This document shows, one piece after another, positions 4,600 through 5,081 of a stretch of 5,081 bases of DNA. The DNA is taken from contig CAADSF010000293.1 in NCBI GenBank assembly GCA_900751035.1, forward strand, positions 1 to 5,081. Reading direction: 5' to 3'. Position 1 is the first letter of the stretch. Every line of letters begins with the position of its first letter. Position numbers and translations under genes: made by a program. The DNA comes from an uncultured Oscillospiraceae bacterium. Its GTDB lineage: Bacteria; Bacillota; Clostridia; Oscillospirales; Oscillospiraceae. The notes under the pieces were generated by a model. That model was not told where the DNA came from, did not search any database, and saw nothing but the letters and a program-made list of their open reading frames with translations.

Positions 4600-5081
4600 A
4601 TGAAAGAATTCACCATTACACAGAACGACGCCGGGCAGCGGCTCGACCGGTGGCTGGCAAAGGCCGTTCCCCTGCTCCCCGCTTCGCTGGCGCAGAAATA
4701 TATCCGGCTCAAGCGCATCAAGCGCAACGGGAAGCGCGCCGAGCGCGACACGCGGCTGACTGCCGGGGACACGCTGCAATTATACATCAACGACGAGTTT
4801 TTTGATACCCCAAAAGAAGAAAATGCCTATCTGACCGTCGCCGCGCCGAAGCTGCATATCGTCTATGAGGACGAAAATCTCCTGTTGGTCGACAAAAAGC
4901 CCGGACAGGCCGTTCATCCGCACGACGGCGCGGAATACGGCAAAACGCTGATTGACCACATTCAGGCATATCTCTACGCCAAACGCGAGTGGCGGCCCAG
5001 AGAGGAGCACGCCTTTGCACCGGCCCTGTGCAACCGCATCGACCGCAACACCGGCGGCATTGTCATCGCCGCAAAAAATGC
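4600..5081 (+). CDS. RluA-family pseudouridine synthase, N-terminal part (cut by window edge)
   Basis: Converts specific uridines in rRNA or tRNA to pseudouridine. The 160 complete codons in the window start MKEFTITQNDAGQRLDRWL. Residues about 13-65 look like an S4 RNA-binding domain, including KYIRLKRIKRNGKR. The catalytic domain begins near 86, with IVYEDENLLLVDKKPGQAVHP (87-107) matching the family opening. The active-site motif is NRIDRNTGGIVIAAK at 145-159 with Asp148 as the catalytic residue; the first position is Asn rather than the commoner His. The C-terminal half is outside the window. The ATG is preceded by GGAGAT with suitable spacing, and a promoter lies upstream. It is RluC/RluD-like in layout, but the target uridine cannot be assigned. 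Confidence 0.95.
   Translation, partial: MKEFTITQNDAGQRLDRWLAKAVPLLPASLAQKYIRLKRIKRNGKRAERDTRLTAGDTLQLYINDEFFDTPKEENAYLTVAAPKLHIVYEDENLLLVDKKPGQAVHPHDGAEYGKTLIDHIQAYLYAKREWRPREEHAFAPALCNRIDRNTGGIVIAAKN

Noticed and set aside
4419..4790. Minus-strand frame of 123 residues near the RluA gene
   Set aside because: It is antisense to the certain RluA start and covers the divergent promoters.

Overview
The window carries ordinary, well-conserved housekeeping genes of a low-G+C-lineage (Firmicutes/Bacillota) bacterium with fairly GC-rich DNA. It most resembles an anaerobic gut-type member of the Clostridia (Oscillospiraceae/Ruminococcaceae-like). The reasons are HPr kinase/phosphorylase, the order YceD-L32-Der, strong AGGAGG-type ribosome sites on most genes, and consensus sigma-A promoters. 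The genus cannot be named from this sequence alone.

Layout from left to right. At 1-574 (minus) is the N-terminal 191 residues of HPr kinase/phosphorylase (hprK), cut by the window edge. A divergent control region (575-778) holds two back-to-back sigma-A promoters and two inverted repeats. At 779-967 (plus) is rpmB (ribosomal protein L28), followed by a clear intrinsic terminator. The non-coding stretch 1011-1186 is packed with small hairpins and ends in a perfect 18-bp inverted repeat. From 4434 down to 1187 runs a minus-strand gene series: yceD (DUF177), rpmF (L32), der (EngA GTPase) and an M42-family metallopeptidase. It is driven by a near-perfect promoter at 4467-4495. Intrinsic terminators lie between rpmF and der and between der and the peptidase. 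At 4600-5081 (plus) an RluA-family pseudouridine synthase begins, read divergently from yceD and cut by the right edge.

Functionally most genes concern the large ribosomal subunit. L28 and L32 are 50S proteins, YceD is linked to 23S rRNA maturation, Der is a 50S assembly GTPase, and RluA-type enzymes generally modify rRNA or tRNA. HprK (carbon catabolite control) and the M42 aminopeptidase are the exceptions. All genes look intact apart from the two cut by the window edges. No transposon, CRISPR array, tRNA, rRNA or phage-like gene was seen.

I found no evidence of an undescribed biological system. The observations most worth checking are the two terminators placed almost directly before the ribosome sites of der and the peptidase, the hairpin-rich intergenic block at 1050-1178, and the dyads in the hprK/rpmB control region.
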